The notes: generated from the sequence alone by a model not told the origin. A DNA stretch of 64,000 nucleotides from Flagellimonas zhangzhouensis (GCF_900102925.1 NZ_FNKI01000002.1:62001-126000), one strand, 5' to 3'; counted from the stretch's first letter, positions 9,057 to 19,829 are shown. Numbers and translations: made by a program.

Positions 9057-9431
9057 ATGCCAACAATTTCACAATTAGTACGAAAAGGAAGGGCCACAAT
9101 TACCAAGAAGAGTAAATCGGCTGCTTTGGATTCGTGTCCTCAAAGAAGAGGGGTTTGTACGCGTGTTTACACTACTACACCTAAAAAACCAAACTCTGCA
9201 ATGCGTAAAGTTGCAAGGGTAAGGTTGACAAATGGTAAAGAAGTTAACGCATACATCCCTGGTGAAGGACACAACCTCCAGGAGCACTCGATAGTATTGG
9301 TTAGAGGCGGAAGAGTAAAAGATTTGCCTGGTGTTCGATATCATATCGTTCGCGGTGCATTGGATACCGCAGGTGTTGCGGGAAGAACGCAACGTCGATC
9401 TAAGTATGGTGCAAAACGCCCTAAAAAGTAA
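9057..9431 (+). CDS. rpsL: 30S ribosomal protein S12 (uS12)
   Basis: 124 residues, full length. It carries the conserved [15 protein letters not shown] loop and [17 protein letters not shown], the decoding-centre segments. Both streptomycin-resistance positions are the sensitive wild type (Lys43, Lys88). First gene of the str operon, driven by the promoter at 8983-9013; the gap to rpsG is 19 bases. Start chosen because [12 protein letters not shown] is the universal N-terminus. Confidence 0.99.
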   Translation: MPTISQLVRKGRATITKKSKSAALDSCPQRRGVCTRVYTTTPKKPNSAMRKVARVRLTNGKEVNAYIPGEGHNLQEHSIVLVRGGRVKDLPGVRYHIVRGALDTAGVAGRTQRRSKYGAKRPKK

Positions 9432-9450
9432 ACAACTTTAAGAAGAAGCG

Positions 9451-9927
9451 ATGAGAAAAAAGCAGGCAAAAAAGAGACCATTATTACCAGATCCTAAATT
9501 TAACGATCAACTTGTTACACGTTTCGTTAACATGATGATGTGGGACGGTAAGAAATCAATTGCATTCAAGATTTTCTACGATGCAATTGCAATCGTTGAT
9601 GAAAAGAACACTGACGAGGAAAAAACTGGATTGGAGTTGTGGAAAGATGCACTTTCCAATGTAATGCCACACGTTGAAGTAAGAAGTAGAAGAGTAGGTG
9701 GTGCTACATTTCAGATTCCAATGCAAATTCGTCCAGATAGAAAGATTTCCACTGCAATGAAGTGGTTGATCAGCTACGCAAGAAAGCGTAATGAGAAATC
9801 CATGGCGCAAAAATTAGCTTCTGAGATTTTGGCTGCTGCCAAAGAAGAAGGTGCTGCGGTGAAGAAAAGAGTAGATACACACAAAATGGCTGAGGCCAAT
9901 AAGGCATTCTCACACTTTAGATTCTAA
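9451..9927 (+). CDS. rpsG: 30S ribosomal protein S7 (uS7)
   Basis: 158 residues, the usual bacterial length. It begins [17 protein letters not shown] and contains the conserved [16 protein letters not shown] and [11 protein letters not shown] segments of the 16S 3'-domain organiser. It ends with [15 protein letters not shown]. Co-transcribed with rpsL, and fusA follows after 8 bases. Confidence 0.99.
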   Translation: MRKKQAKKRPLLPDPKFNDQLVTRFVNMMMWDGKKSIAFKIFYDAIAIVDEKNTDEEKTGLELWKDALSNVMPHVEVRSRRVGGATFQIPMQIRPDRKISTAMKWLISYARKRNEKSMAQKLASEILAAAKEEGAAVKKRVDTHKMAEANKAFSHFRF

Positions 9928-9935
9928 TCAATACA

Positions 9936-12062
9936 ATGGGAAGAGATTTAAAATATACAAGGAATATCGGTATTGCGGCACACATTGATGCTGGTAAAAC
10001 AACAACTACTGAGCGTATTCTTTTTTATACTGGTGTGAGCCACAAAATTGGTGAGGTGCACGATGGTGCGGCTACCATGGACTGGATGGAGCAAGAGCAA
10101 GAGCGTGGTATTACCATTACCTCTGCTGCAACAACCTGTACTTGGAAGTTCCCCATGGAAAATGCACAAGCATTGCCTGACACTAAAGATTACCACTTTA
10201 ACATCATTGACACCCCTGGACACGTTGACTTTACTGTAGAAGTAAACCGTTCCTTGCGTGTGTTGGATGGTTTGGTGTTCTTGTTCAGTGCTGTGGATGG
10301 TGTTGAGCCTCAATCCGAGACAAACTGGAGATTGGCCGATAACTATAAAGTACCGCGTATCGGTTTCGTAAACAAAATGGACCGTCAAGGTTCCAACTTC
10401 TTGAACGTGTGTAAGCAAGTTCGTGAAATGTTGGGTTCCAATGCTGTGCCGATTGTTTTGCCTATCGGTGACGAAGCTGACTTTAGAGGTATTGTAGATT
10501 TGGCCAAGAACAGGGCTATCGTATGGCACGATGAGAACTTTGGTTCTACTTTCGATGTTGTTGATATTCCTGCTGAAATGCAAGACGAAGTAAGAGAGTA
10601 TAGAGCTGCTCTTATCGAAGCTGTTGCAGAATATGATGAGGAGTTGATGGAAAAATTCTTCGAAGATGAAAATTCCATCACAGAAGAAGAAGTGCATGCT
10701 GCATTGCGTGCTGCTGTAATGGACAGAGCGATTATCCCAATGATCTGTGGATCTTCCTTTAAAAACAAAGGAGTTCAGTTCTTGTTGGATGCTGTATGTC
10801 GTTACTTGCCATCTCCATTGGATAAAGATGATATCGTAGGAACTGATCCTGATACTGGTGAGGCTATCACTAGAAAACCAGATCCAAAAGCACCATTTGC
10901 TGCTTTGGCATTTAAGATTGCTACTGATCCTTTCGTAGGTCGTTTGGCTTTCTTTAGAGCATATTCTGGTCGTTTGGATGCGGGGTCTTACATCTTGAAC
11001 AACCGTTCAGGTAAAAAAGAGCGTATTTCCAGAATCTATCAAATGCACTCCAATAAGCAAAATGCTATCGATTATATCGAGGCTGGTGATATTGGTGCGG
11101 CTGTAGGATTTAAAGATATTAAGACTGGTGATACCATGTCTGCTGAGGATGCGCCTATCGTTCTTGAAAGTATGGACTTCCCTGATCCAGTAATCGGTAT
11201 CGCGGTTGAGCCAAAAACTAAGGCTGATGTGGATAAATTGGGTATGGCTTTGGCTAAATTGGCTGAAGAAGATCCAACCTTCCAGGTGAAAACAGATGAA
11301 GCTTCAGGACAGACCATTATTTCTGGAATGGGTGAGCTTCACTTGGATATCATCGTTGACCGTTTAAGAAGAGAGTTCAAGGTTGAAGTAAACCAAGGAC
11401 AACCTCAAGTAGAATACAAGGAGGCTATCACAAAATCTGCCGATCACAGAGAAGTTTACAAGAAACAATCAGGTGGTCGTGGTAAGTTTGCTGATATCGT
11501 ATTTACAATGGAGCCTGCCGAAGAAGGTAAAGAAGGTCTTGAATTTGTAAATGTGATTAAAGGTGGTAACATTCCTAAAGAATATATTCCAGCAGTAGAA
11601 AAAGGTTTCAAAGAGGCTATGAAAAATGGTCCTTTGGCTGGATTTGAAATGGATAGCATGAAAGTTACCCTTAAGGATGGTTCTTTCCACCCTGTGGATT
11701 CCGATTCATTATCGTTTGAATTGGCAGCCAAAATGGGATATAAAGCAGCTGCTAAATCTGCAAGATCAGTATTGATGGAGCCTATCATGAAGATTGAGGT
11801 GTTGACACCTGAAGAAAACATGGGTGATATCGTAGGTGACTTGAACAGACGTAGAGGAACTATCAGTAGCATGAGCGACAGAGCTGGTTCCAAAGTAGTT
11901 AAGGGAGAGGTGCCGTTGTCTGAAATGTTCGGATATGTTACAGCATTGAGAACATTGTCATCTGGTAGAGCAACTTCAACCATGGAATTTTCACACTATG
12001 CAGAAACTCCTTCCAATATTGCTGAAGAAGTTATCAAAGCAGCAAAAGGAGTAACCGCTTAA
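9936..12062 (+). CDS. fusA: Translation elongation factor G
   Basis: 708 residues. The GTPase domain shows G1 AHIDAGKT, G2 RGITI, G3 DTPGHVD and G4 NKMD. The later domains II-V end with the [21 protein letters not shown] segment that contacts the decoding centre. EF-G translocates tRNA and mRNA and assists ribosome recycling. It occupies the usual str-operon place between rpsG and rpsJ; tuf is not adjacent here. Confidence 0.99.
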   Translation: MGRDLKYTRNIGIAAHIDAGKTTTTERILFYTGVSHKIGEVHDGAATMDWMEQEQERGITITSAATTCTWKFPMENAQALPDTKDYHFNIIDTPGHVDFTVEVNRSLRVLDGLVFLFSAVDGVEPQSETNWRLADNYKVPRIGFVNKMDRQGSNFLNVCKQVREMLGSNAVPIVLPIGDEADFRGIVDLAKNRAIVWHDENFGSTFDVVDIPAEMQDEVREYRAALIEAVAEYDEELMEKFFEDENSITEEEVHAALRAAVMDRAIIPMICGSSFKNKGVQFLLDAVCRYLPSPLDKDDIVGTDPDTGEAITRKPDPKAPFAALAFKIATDPFVGRLAFFRAYSGRLDAGSYILNNRSGKKERISRIYQMHSNKQNAIDYIEAGDIGAAVGFKDIKTGDTMSAEDAPIVLESMDFPDPVIGIAVEPKTKADVDKLGMALAKLAEEDPTFQVKTDEASGQTIISGMGELHLDIIVDRLRREFKVEVNQGQPQVEYKEAITKSADHREVYKKQSGGRGKFADIVFTMEPAEEGKEGLEFVNVIKGGNIPKEYIPAVEKGFKEAMKNGPLAGFEMDSMKVTLKDGSFHPVDSDSLSFELAAKMGYKAAAKSARSVLMEPIMKIEVLTPEENMGDIVGDLNRRRGTISSMSDRAGSKVVKGEVPLSEMFGYVTALRTLSSGRATSTMEFSHYAETPSNIAEEVIKAAKGVTA

Positions 12063-12072
12063 ATTTAGCAAG

Positions 12073-12378
12073 ATGAGTCAAAAAATTAGAATTAAATTGA
12101 AATCTTACGATCACAATTTGGTGGACAAATCTGCTGAAAAGATCGTGAAAACAGTAAAAACTACTGGTGCGGTGGTAACGGGTCCAATTCCATTGCCAAC
12201 AAACAAAAAGATATTTACAGTTTTGCGTTCACCTCACGTGAACAAAAAATCTAGAGAGCAATTCCAATTGAGCTCTTACAAGAGACTTTTGGATATCTAC
12301 AGTTCTTCATCAAAAACTATCGATGCCCTAATGAAGTTGGAACTTCCTAGTGGTGTTGAAGTTGAGATTAAGGTCTGA
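12073..12378 (+). CDS. rpsJ: 30S ribosomal protein S10 (uS10)
   Basis: 101 residues with the canonical start [17 protein letters not shown] and the NusE-like core ([29 protein letters not shown]). Besides its place in the 30S head, the family binds NusB in antitermination. It is the last gene before a 214-base structured spacer, an unusual break because rplC normally follows closely. Confidence 0.99.
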   Translation: MSQKIRIKLKSYDHNLVDKSAEKIVKTVKTTGAVVTGPIPLPTNKKIFTVLRSPHVNKKSREQFQLSSYKRLLDIYSSSSKTIDALMKLELPSGVEVEIKV

Positions 12379-12385
12379 TAAAAGT

Positions 12386-12450
12386 TCTAAGTGTTGAGTT
12401 TTAGGTTGTAGCTAACTTATGACTTTCAACTCAACACTTAAAACTAACAA
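12386..12450. repeat. Intergenic palindromic element, copy A (S10-L3 spacer)
   Basis: Perfect 13-base inverted repeat: TAAGTGTTGAGTT (12388-12400) with AACTCAACACTTA (12428-12440) and a 27-base centre. The right end, AACACTTAAAACTAAC, resembles the right end of the element at 23462-23558 (13 of 16 bases). Confidence 0.7.
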
Positions 12451-12460
12451 AAAGCACATG

Positions 12461-12480
12461 TCTCGAACGATGGTTCGAGA
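12461..12480 (+). promoter_or_regulatory. Leader hairpin 2 in the S10-L3 spacer
   Basis: Perfect 8-bp hairpin TCTCGAAC/GTTCGAGA with a GATG tetraloop. It is not followed by a U-tract, so it is a structural leader element, possibly part of a protein-binding fold, rather than a terminator. Confidence 0.6.
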
Positions 12481-12502
12481 AAAACGGAGAAAGAAAAAAA
12501 TC

Positions 12503-12540
12503 TGGGTCAGAGCAGAAAGTTTTCTTGACCCAATTTTTTT
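12503..12540 (+). terminator. Attenuator-like terminator hairpin in front of rplC
   Basis: TGGGTCA (12503-12509) pairs with TGACCCA (12526-12532), a 7-bp stem with a 16-base loop, followed directly by A and seven T. It has the form of an intrinsic terminator but lies inside the ribosomal superoperon, upstream of more than 25 co-directional genes with no recognisable promoter after it. That fits conditional attenuation better than full termination. Confidence 0.6.
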
Positions 12541-12554
12541 GCCAAGAAATTGGC
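12541..12554 (+). promoter_or_regulatory. Small GNRA-capped hairpin before rplC
   Basis: GCCAA-GAAA-TTGGC: a 5-bp stem capped by a GAAA (GNRA class) tetraloop. It begins at the base after the T-run and lies 38 bases before the rplC start. It may complete the leader fold. Confidence 0.45.
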
Positions 12555-12592
12555 AGTTTTAAAAACAAGTAAACAATTAATAATTAATAAAT

Positions 12593-13210
12593 ATGTCTGG
12601 GTTAATAGGTAGAAAAATCGGTATGACCAGCATTTTCGACGAGAATGGAAAGAACATTCCATGTACCGTAATCGAAGCTGGACCATGCGTGGTTACCCAA
12701 GTCAGAACCGAAGAGGTTGACGGGTACAGTGCTCTTCAGCTTGGTTTCGATGACAAGGCAGAAAAGCGTGCTAACAAGGCCGAAACAGGTCACTTTAAAA
12801 AAGCAGGTACTTCTCCAAAGAAACAAGTCGTTGAATTCCAAGATTTTGAAGGTGAATACAAATTGGGAGACACCATTGGTGCCGACCTTTTTGCAGAAGG
12901 AGAATTTGTTGATGTGATCGGAACATCCAAAGGAAAAGGTTTCCAAGGGGTTGTAAAACGTCACGGATTTGGCGGTGTAGGTCAAGCGACCCACGGTCAG
13001 CACAACAGATTAAGAGCTCCAGGTTCCATTGGTGCCGCTTCTTATCCTGCTAAAGTAATTAAGGGTATGAAAATGGCCGGTAGAATGGGTGGAGAAAGAG
13101 TAACAGTTCAAAACTTGAAAGTATTGAAAGTGGTTGCAGATAAAAACCTTATCGTAGTGAAAGGTTGTGTTCCAGGTCACAAGAATGCTTACGTAACAAT
13201 TGAGAAGTAA
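12593..13210 (+). CDS. rplC: 50S ribosomal protein L3 (uL3)
   Basis: 205 residues, beginning [18 protein letters not shown]. It contains the conserved [20 protein letters not shown] loop that reaches the peptidyl-transferase centre and the [15 protein letters not shown] segment with the family's methylated Gln region. Its stop overlaps the rplD start by one base (TAATG), giving translational coupling. The upstream spacer is highly structured. Confidence 0.99.
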   Translation: MSGLIGRKIGMTSIFDENGKNIPCTVIEAGPCVVTQVRTEEVDGYSALQLGFDDKAEKRANKAETGHFKKAGTSPKKQVVEFQDFEGEYKLGDTIGADLFAEGEFVDVIGTSKGKGFQGVVKRHGFGGVGQATHGQHNRLRAPGSIGAASYPAKVIKGMKMAGRMGGERVTVQNLKVLKVVADKNLIVVKGCVPGHKNAYVTIEK

Positions 13211-13839
13211 TGAAGGTTGCAGTACTAGATATTAAAGGAAAAGAAACCGGAAGAAGCATTGAGCTTTCTGACGATGTTTTCGCAATAGAGCCTAATGAGC
13301 ATGCCATCTATTTGGATGTTAAGCAATATTTGGCCCATCAAAGACAAGGTACGCACAAGGCTAAAGAAAGAGCTGAGATTGCAGGAAGTACCCGTAAGAT
13401 CAAGAAACAAAAAGGTACTGGTACCGCAAGGGCGGGTAGTATCAAGTCTCCTGTATTCAGGGGTGGTGGTAGAATCTTTGGTCCAAGACCAAAAGATTAT
13501 ACCCAAAAATTGAACAAAAACGTTAAGAGATTGGCTCGTAAATCAGCCTTGACTCTTAAGTCTAAAGAACAAGCTTTGGTAGTTGTGGAAGACTTCAATT
13601 TTGAAGCTCCTAAGACTAAAGATTTTGTTAGTTTCCTGACTTCTTTGGGAATAGAAAATAAAAAGTCTCTTATTGTGTTGGGCGATTCAAATAATAACGT
13701 ATATTTGTCGTCGCGTAATTTGGAGCGCTCCGAAGTTGTAACTGGTTCAGAATTAAACACTTACAAAATTGTTAACGCAAAAAGTTTAGTTCTTACCGAA
13801 AGTGCTTTGGAGGGAATTGAATCGAACCTAAAGAAATAG
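13210..13839 (+). CDS. rplD: 50S ribosomal protein L4 (uL4)
   Basis: 209 residues. A globular domain holds the extended internal loop with the conserved [16 protein letters not shown] and [13 protein letters not shown] motifs that line the exit tunnel. In enterobacteria L4 represses the S10 operon; whether it acts on the leader before rplC here is unknown. Start and rplC stop overlap by one base. Confidence 0.98.
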   Translation: MKVAVLDIKGKETGRSIELSDDVFAIEPNEHAIYLDVKQYLAHQRQGTHKAKERAEIAGSTRKIKKQKGTGTARAGSIKSPVFRGGGRIFGPRPKDYTQKLNKNVKRLARKSALTLKSKEQALVVVEDFNFEAPKTKDFVSFLTSLGIENKKSLIVLGDSNNNVYLSSRNLERSEVVTGSELNTYKIVNAKSLVLTESALEGIESNLKK

Positions 13840-13846
13840 AAGTATC

Positions 13847-14137
13847 ATGAGTGTGTTGATAAGACCGATAATTACGGAGAAAATGACCGCGGATAGCGAG
13901 CTTTTCAATCGCTACGGTTTCTACGTTCAGCCTGGAGCTAACAAGTTGGAAATCAAAGAAGCGGTAGAAACAACTTATGGTGTTTCTGTTGAAAAGGTAA
14001 GAACCATGAACTATGGTCCAACGCGTAAGAGTCGTTATACAAAAACCGGAATTCAGCACGGTAAAACAAACGCAATGAAAAAAGCGATTGTAGATGTAGC
14101 TGAAGGTGATATTATTGATTTTTACAGTAATCTATAA
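13847..14137 (+). CDS. rplW: 50S ribosomal protein L23 (uL23)
   Basis: 96 residues, starting MSVLIRPIITEKMTADSE, the family signature. VEKVRTMNYGPTRKSRYT is the rRNA-binding loop. The protein surrounds the tunnel exit and docks SRP and trigger factor. It is 7 bases after rplD. Confidence 0.98.
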   Translation: MSVLIRPIITEKMTADSELFNRYGFYVQPGANKLEIKEAVETTYGVSVEKVRTMNYGPTRKSRYTKTGIQHGKTNAMKKAIVDVAEGDIIDFYSNL

Positions 14138-14146
14138 AGACGAGAA

Positions 14147-14971
14147 ATGTCAGTTAGAAAATTAAAACCGATAACCCCTGGACAGCGTTTTAGAGTAGTA
14201 AACGGATTTGACGCGATTACTACTGATAAGCCGGAAAAAAGCTTGCTTGCTCCGTTAAAAAAGTCAGGTGGTAGGAACAGTCAAGGAAAAATGACCATGC
14301 GCCACAGAGGTGGAGGTCATAAGAGAAGATATCGTATCATCGATTTCAAAAGGGATAAACAAGGTGTAGAGGCTACTGTAGCATCTATCCAGTATGATCC
14401 AAACAGAACTGCATTTATCGCTTTGGTTGAATATACCGATGGTGAGAAAAGATATGTGGTAGCACAAAATGGTTTGCAGGTAGGTCAGAAGATCGTTTCT
14501 GGAACTGGATCTGCTCCTGAAATTGGAAATGCACTTCCATTGAGTGAAATTCCATTGGGTACCATTGTTTCTTGTATTGAGTTAAGACCTGGTCAAGGAG
14601 CAATTATGGCAAGAAGTGCCGGTACTTTTGCGCAGTTGATGGCAAAAGACGGTAAGTTCGTAACCATTAAGTTGCCTTCTGGTGAAACCCGTTTGATTTT
14701 GGCCACTTGTTTGGCTACTGTTGGAGCGGTTTCCAATTCTGACCACCAATTGTTGGTATCTGGTAAAGCAGGTAGAAGCAGATGGTTGGGTAGAAGACCA
14801 AGAACTAGACCAGTAGCTATGAACCCTGTTGATCACCCAATGGGTGGTGGTGAAGGTAGAGCTTCAGGAGGTCACCCAAGATCTAAGAACGGCATTCCTG
14901 CTAAAGGATTTAGAACTCGTTCTAAGACCAAGGACACCAATAGATATATCATAGAACGTAGAAAGAAATAA
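14147..14971 (+). CDS. rplB: 50S ribosomal protein L2 (uL2)
   Basis: 274 residues, usual length. It contains the RNA-binding block [16 protein letters not shown] and the C-terminal [21 protein letters not shown] with the conserved His near the peptidyl-transferase centre. Located between rplW and rpsS in the canonical order. Confidence 0.99.
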   Translation: MSVRKLKPITPGQRFRVVNGFDAITTDKPEKSLLAPLKKSGGRNSQGKMTMRHRGGGHKRRYRIIDFKRDKQGVEATVASIQYDPNRTAFIALVEYTDGEKRYVVAQNGLQVGQKIVSGTGSAPEIGNALPLSEIPLGTIVSCIELRPGQGAIMARSAGTFAQLMAKDGKFVTIKLPSGETRLILATCLATVGAVSNSDHQLLVSGKAGRSRWLGRRPRTRPVAMNPVDHPMGGGEGRASGGHPRSKNGIPAKGFRTRSKTKDTNRYIIERRKK

Positions 14972-14982
14972 AAGAAAAGTAA

Positions 14983-15261
14983 ATGGCACGTTCGTTAAAA
15001 AAAGGACCATACGTTCATTTTAGCTTGGAGAAAAAAGTTCAAGCCAATATAGAATCAGGTAAGAAATCAGTTATCAAAACGTGGTCTAGAGCCTCTATGA
15101 TAACCCCAGACTTTGTGGGACAGACCATCGCAGTACACAACGGAAGACAATTTGTTCCTGTGTATGTAACTGAAAACATGGTAGGTCACAAACTTGGAGA
15201 ATTTTCACCAACAAGATCGTTTAGAGGTCATGCTGGAGCTAAAAACAAAGGTAAAAAGTAA
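14983..15261 (+). CDS. rpsS: 30S ribosomal protein S19 (uS19)
   Basis: 92 residues, [11 protein letters not shown] at the start and [17 protein letters not shown] near the end, both invariant in the family. It binds the 16S head with S13. Confidence 0.99.
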   Translation: MARSLKKGPYVHFSLEKKVQANIESGKKSVIKTWSRASMITPDFVGQTIAVHNGRQFVPVYVTENMVGHKLGEFSPTRSFRGHAGAKNKGKK

Positions 15262-15268
15262 GTAAGCT

Positions 15269-15676
15269 ATGGGAGTTCGTAAAAGACAAATGGCCGAAAG
15301 GTTAAAAGAAGAGAAAAAGCAACTTGCTATTGCAAAGCTTAACAATTGCCCAACATCTCCAAGAAAGATGCGTTTGGTTGCTGACTTGGTAAGAGGGAAA
15401 CAAATCGAAATGGCTTTGGCTATTTTAAGGTTCAACCCTAAGGAGGCTTCTAGAAAGATGGAAAAGCTTTTGCTTTCTGCTATCGCTAACTGGGAAGCTA
15501 AGAACGAAGATGCAAGCATTGAGGATGCTGACCTTTACATCAAGGAAATCCGTGTTGACGGAGGAACTATGTTGAAAAGATTGAGACCAGCTCCACAAGG
15601 AAGGGCACACAGAATCAGAAAGCGTTCCAACCATGTAACCATGATCTTGGAAGCCAATAACAACGTTGAAAGCTAG
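15269..15676 (+). CDS. rplV: 50S ribosomal protein L22 (uL22)
   Basis: 135 residues. The core carries [19 protein letters not shown] and the tunnel beta-hairpin [20 protein letters not shown]. It starts with about 20 extra charged residues ([19 protein letters not shown]) relative to short family members, a common Flavobacteriia form. Confidence 0.98.
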   Translation: MGVRKRQMAERLKEEKKQLAIAKLNNCPTSPRKMRLVADLVRGKQIEMALAILRFNPKEASRKMEKLLLSAIANWEAKNEDASIEDADLYIKEIRVDGGTMLKRLRPAPQGRAHRIRKRSNHVTMILEANNNVES

Positions 15677-15686
15677 TATATAGAAT

Positions 15687-16403
15687 ATGGGACAGAAGAC
15701 TAATCCAATAGGAAATCGCTTAGGAATTATCAGAGGATGGGAATCCAACTGGTACGGAGGAAACGATTACGGCGATAAACTAGCTGAAGACGATAAGATC
15801 AGAAAGTACGTCTATGCACGTTTGGCAAAAGCTAGTGTGTCTAGAGTAATTATAGAAAGAACGTTGAAGTTGATCACCATTACCATTACCACCGCAAGGC
15901 CAGGTATCATTATCGGTAAAGGAGGACAAGAGGTTGATAAACTTAAGGAAGAGCTTAAGAAAATCACCAACAAAGAAGTTCAGATCAACATTCACGAGAT
16001 CAAAAGACCTGAATTGGATGCTAATTTGGTTGCTGCTAGTGTAGCAAGACAGATTGAAAGCAGAATTTCATACCGTAGAGCCATTAAAATGGCGATTGCA
16101 GCCGCAATGCGGATGAATGCAGAAGGTATCAAAATTCAGATTTCCGGACGTTTGAACGGTGCTGAGATGGCGCGTTCAGAATCTTACAAAGAAGGTAGAA
16201 TTCCATTGTCCACTTTCCGTGCAGATGTTGATTATGCATTGCACGAAGCTCACACTACCTATGGTAGATTGGGTATTAAAGTGTGGATTATGAAAGGTGA
16301 AGTTTACGGTAAGAGAGAACTTTCTCCTTTGGTAGGATTGAGCAAGAGTCAAGGAAAAGGCGGCAAACAAGATGGTGGTAAAAAACCACGCCGTAGAAAG
16401 TAA
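15687..16403 (+). CDS. rpsC: 30S ribosomal protein S3 (uS3)
   Basis: 238 residues, [14 protein letters not shown] start. The KH domain has the GXXG loop in [15 protein letters not shown], and the C-terminal half has [13 protein letters not shown] short basic tail (KKPRRRK) closes it. It lines the mRNA entry tunnel. Confidence 0.99.
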   Translation: MGQKTNPIGNRLGIIRGWESNWYGGNDYGDKLAEDDKIRKYVYARLAKASVSRVIIERTLKLITITITTARPGIIIGKGGQEVDKLKEELKKITNKEVQINIHEIKRPELDANLVAASVARQIESRISYRRAIKMAIAAAMRMNAEGIKIQISGRLNGAEMARSESYKEGRIPLSTFRADVDYALHEAHTTYGRLGIKVWIMKGEVYGKRELSPLVGLSKSQGKGGKQDGGKKPRRRK

Positions 16404-16423
16404 TAAGATAAAGTTAAGGTAAG

Positions 16424-16843
16424 ATGTTACAGCCAAAAAGAACGAAATTTCGTAAAGCCCAGAAAGGGCGTATGAAGGGAATCTCACAGAGAGGGCACCA
16501 ACTTTCCAATGGAATGTTCGGTATCAAGTCCATGGATTCTCACTTCATTACCTCCCGACAAATCGAGGCTGCGCGTATCGCTGCGACTAGATATATGAAA
16601 AGACAAGGTCAGTTGTGGATCAAAATATTCCCGGACAAGCCTATCACCAAAAAGCCTCTTGAGGTACGTATGGGTAAAGGTAAGGGTGCTCCAGAATATT
16701 GGGTGGCCGTAGTTAAGCCAGGTAGAATCATGTTTGAAGTTGCCGGTGTACCTATGGATATTGCTAAAGAAGCCTTGAGGCTTGCGGCACAAAAGCTACC
16801 TGTGAAGACTAAGTTTGTTGTAGCTAGGGATTATTCCGCTTAA
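16424..16843 (+). CDS. rplP: 50S ribosomal protein L16 (uL16)
   Basis: 139 residues, [19 protein letters not shown] start. The conserved [21 protein letters not shown] loop and MFEVAGVP segment near the A-site are present. It follows rpsC by 20 bases. Confidence 0.99.
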   Translation: MLQPKRTKFRKAQKGRMKGISQRGHQLSNGMFGIKSMDSHFITSRQIEAARIAATRYMKRQGQLWIKIFPDKPITKKPLEVRMGKGKGAPEYWVAVVKPGRIMFEVAGVPMDIAKEALRLAAQKLPVKTKFVVARDYSA

Positions 16844-16863
16844 TTTTTAATTGAGAAGAAAAG

Positions 16864-17055
16864 ATGAGACAATCAGAAATAAAAGAACTTTCAATTGAAG
16901 AGCTAAAGGAGAAATTGGCCGAGTTGAAAAAGCAACACGCTGATCTTAAAATGGCTCACGCCGTTACTCCATTGGAAAATCCTTTACAGATCAGAAAGAC
17001 TAGAAGGACGGTAGCAAGACTTGCAACTGAATTAACTAAAAGGGAATTACAATAA
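16864..17055 (+). CDS. rpmC: 50S ribosomal protein L29 (uL29)
   Basis: 63 residues forming two helices: [19 protein letters not shown] and the conserved [19 protein letters not shown]. It lies at the tunnel exit next to L23. Confidence 0.98.
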   Translation: MRQSEIKELSIEELKEKLAELKKQHADLKMAHAVTPLENPLQIRKTRRTVARLATELTKRELQ

Positions 17056-17068
17056 TTGGTTCTGCCTT

Positions 17069-17326
17069 ATGGAAAACAGAAATTTAAGAAAAGAAAGAAT
17101 AGGGGTTGTTACCAGCAACAAAATGGAGAAATCAATTGTGGTTTCAGAAGTTAAGCGTGTGAAGCACCCTATGTACGGTAAATTCGTTTTGAAGACCAAG
17201 AAATATGTTGCCCACGACGAAAAGAACGATTGCAACGAAGGCGATACCGTTAAAATAATGGAAACAAGACCATTGAGTAAGACGAAGTGCTGGAGATTGG
17301 TAGAAATCCTAGAAAGAGCTAAATAA
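17069..17326 (+). CDS. rpsQ: 30S ribosomal protein S17 (uS17)
   Basis: 85 residues, OB-fold protein with the family start [19 protein letters not shown] and the [11 protein letters not shown] loop. The rplN start follows after 2 bases. Confidence 0.98.
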   Translation: MENRNLRKERIGVVTSNKMEKSIVVSEVKRVKHPMYGKFVLKTKKYVAHDEKNDCNEGDTVKIMETRPLSKTKCWRLVEILERAK

Positions 17327-17328
17327 TT

Positions 17329-17697
17329 ATGGTACAACAAGAATCAAGATTAAAGGTTGCGGACAACACTGGTGCAAAAGAAGTTTTGACCATCCGCGTA
17401 CTAGGAGGAACAAAAAGAAGATACGCATCTTTGGGTGACAAAATTGTAGTTACCGTAAAAGAAGCTACTCCAAACGGTACTGTAAAGAAAGGTTCTGTTT
17501 CTACAGCGGTTGTTGTTAGAACCAAAAAGGAAGTAAGAAGACCAGATGGATCTTACATCCGTTTTGACGACAATGCCTGTGTGTTGTTGAACCCAGCTGG
17601 AGAGATGAGAGGTACCCGTGTATTCGGACCTGTTGCGAGAGAGTTGAGGGACAGACAGTTCATGAAGATTGTTTCATTGGCGCCAGAAGTGCTTTAA
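17329..17697 (+). CDS. rplN: 50S ribosomal protein L14 (uL14)
   Basis: 122 residues, [17 protein letters not shown] start and the conserved [19 protein letters not shown] motif. It forms an intersubunit bridge with h14 and contacts L19. Confidence 0.99.
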   Translation: MVQQESRLKVADNTGAKEVLTIRVLGGTKRRYASLGDKIVVTVKEATPNGTVKKGSVSTAVVVRTKKEVRRPDGSYIRFDDNACVLLNPAGEMRGTRVFGPVARELRDRQFMKIVSLAPEVL

Positions 17698-17713
17698 CAG
17701 AAATATCACAGAG

Positions 17714-18025
17714 ATGAAGTTGAAAATTAAAACAGGGGATACGGTCAAAGTCATTGCGGGAGACCACAAAGGCAGTGAAGGTAAAGTACTTAAGGTAGAC
17801 CGTGAAAAGAACAAAGCTATCGTAGAAGGGGTGAACACCGTTTCTAAACACGAGAAGCCAAGTGCACAGAACCCTCAAGGAGGCATAACTAAAAAGGAAG
17901 CGCCTATCCATATTTCTAACCTATCCTTGATCGATCCTAAGTCTGGCGATGCCACACGTGTTGGATATGAAGAAAGAGATGGAAAGAAAGTAAGGTTTTC
18001 CAAAAAATCCAATGAAGTAATTTAG
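17714..18025 (+). CDS. rplX: 50S ribosomal protein L24 (uL24)
   Basis: 103 residues from the ATG at 17714 ([20 protein letters not shown]), which begins with the KOW motif and gives the family length. An upstream in-frame ATG at 17669 would overlap rplN by 29 bases and add 15 residues without homology character, so it was not used. [13 protein letters not shown] and the Gly-rich loop after it are typical. It initiates 50S assembly. Confidence 0.96.
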   Translation: MKLKIKTGDTVKVIAGDHKGSEGKVLKVDREKNKAIVEGVNTVSKHEKPSAQNPQGGITKKEAPIHISNLSLIDPKSGDATRVGYEERDGKKVRFSKKSNEVI

Positions 18026-18027
18026 TC

Positions 18028-18579
18028 ATGAGTTACATTCCAAGATTAAAATCAGAATATAAAGAGCGTGTGATCAAAGCGCTTACTGACGAATTTGGTT
18101 ACAAAAACGTAATGCAAGTTCCTAAGTTGGAGAAAATTGTTGTAAGCCGTGGTGTTGGTGCCGCAGTTTCCGATAAGAAATTGATTGATCACGCTGTAGA
18201 TGAGTTGACCAATATTACAGGTCAGAAAGCGGTTGCTACCCTATCAAAAAAGGATGTTGCTACATTCAAACTTAGAAAAGGGATGCCTATTGGGGCAAAA
18301 GTAACCCTTAGAGGAGAACGCATGTATGAGTTTTTGGATAGATTGATCACATCTGCCCTACCAAGGGTACGTGACTTCCAAGGAGTAAGAGCTACTGGAT
18401 TCGACGGTAGAGGTAACTACAACTTGGGTATCACTGAGCAGATCATCTTTCCAGAGATCAACATCGACAGAATCAACAGAATCAACGGTATGGATATTAC
18501 CTTTGTAACTTCTGCTGAAACTGATAAAGAAGCAAAATCATTGTTAACTCAATTGGGAATACCCTTTAAAAAGAACTAG
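18028..18579 (+). CDS. rplE: 50S ribosomal protein L5 (uL5)
   Basis: 183 residues with [19 protein letters not shown] and [21 protein letters not shown] core ([13 protein letters not shown] here), ending in the [18 protein letters not shown] loop. It binds 5S rRNA in the central protuberance. Separated from rplX by 2 bases and from rpsN by 1. Confidence 0.98.
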   Translation: MSYIPRLKSEYKERVIKALTDEFGYKNVMQVPKLEKIVVSRGVGAAVSDKKLIDHAVDELTNITGQKAVATLSKKDVATFKLRKGMPIGAKVTLRGERMYEFLDRLITSALPRVRDFQGVRATGFDGRGNYNLGITEQIIFPEINIDRINRINGMDITFVTSAETDKEAKSLLTQLGIPFKKN

Positions 18580-18580
18580 T

Positions 18581-18850
18581 ATGGCCAAGGAATCAATGAA
18601 AGCCCGTGAAAGAAAAAGGGCAAAAATGGTTGCAAAATACGCTGCGAAAAGAAAAGCTTTAAAAGAAGCTGGTGATTACGAAGCGCTACAAAAGTTGCCT
18701 GTAAACGCATCTCCAGTACGTATGCACAACCGTTGCAAATTGACCGGAAGACCAAGAGGATACATGAGAACTTTCGGTATCTCTAGGGTTACTTTTAGGG
18801 AAATGGCCAATCAAGGGTTAATTCCAGGAGTTAAAAAGGCAAGTTGGTAA
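18581..18850 (+). CDS. rpsN: 30S ribosomal protein S14, zinc-free long form (uS14)
   Basis: 89 residues. This is the longer C-minus form: the CXXC pairs of the zinc form are absent (one Cys in [15 protein letters not shown]) and an N-terminal basic extension ([19 protein letters not shown]) is present. [19 protein letters not shown] is the conserved C-terminus. Confidence 0.98.
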   Translation: MAKESMKARERKRAKMVAKYAAKRKALKEAGDYEALQKLPVNASPVRMHNRCKLTGRPRGYMRTFGISRVTFREMANQGLIPGVKKASW

Positions 18851-18868
18851 TTTAGATATAGAAAAGAA

Positions 18869-19267
18869 ATGCTTACAGATCCAATTTCAGATTATTTGAC
18901 CAGATTGAGAAATGCCAACATGGCAGGTCATAGAGTAGTGGATATTCCCGCTTCCAATCTAAAGAAACAGATTACCAAAATATTGTTCGACCAAGGATAT
19001 ATTTTGAGCTATAAGTTCGAAGAAGATAAAGTACAGGGTAATATTAAAATCGCCCTTAAGTACGATAAATTCACAAAAGAACCTATCATCAAAAAATTGC
19101 AAAGAGTAAGTAAACCAGGTTTGCGTAAGTACACAGGTTCTGGTGATTTACCAAGAGTATTGAACGGGTTGGGTATTGCTATCGTGTCTACGTCACACGG
19201 TGTAATGACCAGCAAGCAAGCTCAGCAAGAGAACGTAGGTGGTGAAGTATTGTGCTACGTATATTAA
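18869..19267 (+). CDS. rpsH: 30S ribosomal protein S8 (uS8)
   Basis: 132 residues, start DPISDYLTRLRNANMAGH, end STSHGVMTSKQAQQENVGGEVLCYVY, the family's RNA-binding signature. In E. coli S8 represses the spc operon; no matching leader was found here. Confidence 0.99.
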   Translation: MLTDPISDYLTRLRNANMAGHRVVDIPASNLKKQITKILFDQGYILSYKFEEDKVQGNIKIALKYDKFTKEPIIKKLQRVSKPGLRKYTGSGDLPRVLNGLGIAIVSTSHGVMTSKQAQQENVGGEVLCYVY

Positions 19268-19286
19268 TTGAGAAAAGAGTAGAAAA

Positions 19287-19829
19287 ATGTCAAGAATAGG
19301 TAATAGTCCAATTGCAATTCCCGATGGAGTCACTGTAGAAGTGAAAGATTCCATGGTTACTGTAAAAGGTGGTCTAGGAGAACTTAGCCAAGAGTTTTCA
19401 GGAGTTGATGTTAAAGTTGAGGATGGAAGTGTTGTTTTGGAACGACCTTCGGAATCAAAAGAGCACAAGGCTAAGCATGGTTTGTACCGTGCACTTATCA
19501 ATAATATGGTTTTGGGTGTATCCAAAGGATGGACCAAGGAATTGGAACTTGTAGGTGTTGGTTATAGAGCCAGCAATCAAGGACAAAAATTGGATATTGC
19601 CCTTGGATTTTCTCACAATATTGTTTTGGATATTGCTCCAGAAGTGAAAATCGAGACCGTATCCGAAAAAGGGAAAAACCCTATTGTAAAACTAACGTCT
19701 CACGACAAGCAATTGGTAGGTCAAGTAGCTGCCAAGATCAGATCTTTCCGTAAGCCTGAGCCTTACAAAGGAAAAGGAGTTAAGTTTGTTGGTGAAATAC
19801 TAAGAAGAAAAGCAGGTAAATCAGCTTAA
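19287..19829 (+). CDS. rplF: 50S ribosomal protein L6 (uL6)
   Basis: 180 residues, [19 protein letters not shown] start. Two repeated alpha/beta domains, and the C-terminal signature [21 protein letters not shown]. It sits near the sarcin-ricin loop. Confidence 0.99.
   Translation: MSRIGNSPIAIPDGVTVEVKDSMVTVKGGLGELSQEFSGVDVKVEDGSVVLERPSESKEHKAKHGLYRALINNMVLGVSKGWTKELELVGVGYRASNQGQKLDIALGFSHNIVLDIAPEVKIETVSEKGKNPIVKLTSHDKQLVGQVAAKIRSFRKPEPYKGKGVKFVGEILRRKAGKSA

Noticed and set aside
9948..10697. 249-codon open frame antisense to fusA
   Set aside because: It mirrors the strongly conserved EF-G coding frame, gives a Cys/His/Phe-rich sequence without domains, and has no promoter.
12503..12540. 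Reading the rpsJ-rplC hairpin as a plain operon end
   Set aside because: No promoter is visible after it although many essential genes follow; attenuation explains it better.
17669..17713. Longer rplX start
   Set aside because: It would overlap rplN by 29 bases and add a non-conserved Trp/Cys/Phe stretch before the family start.
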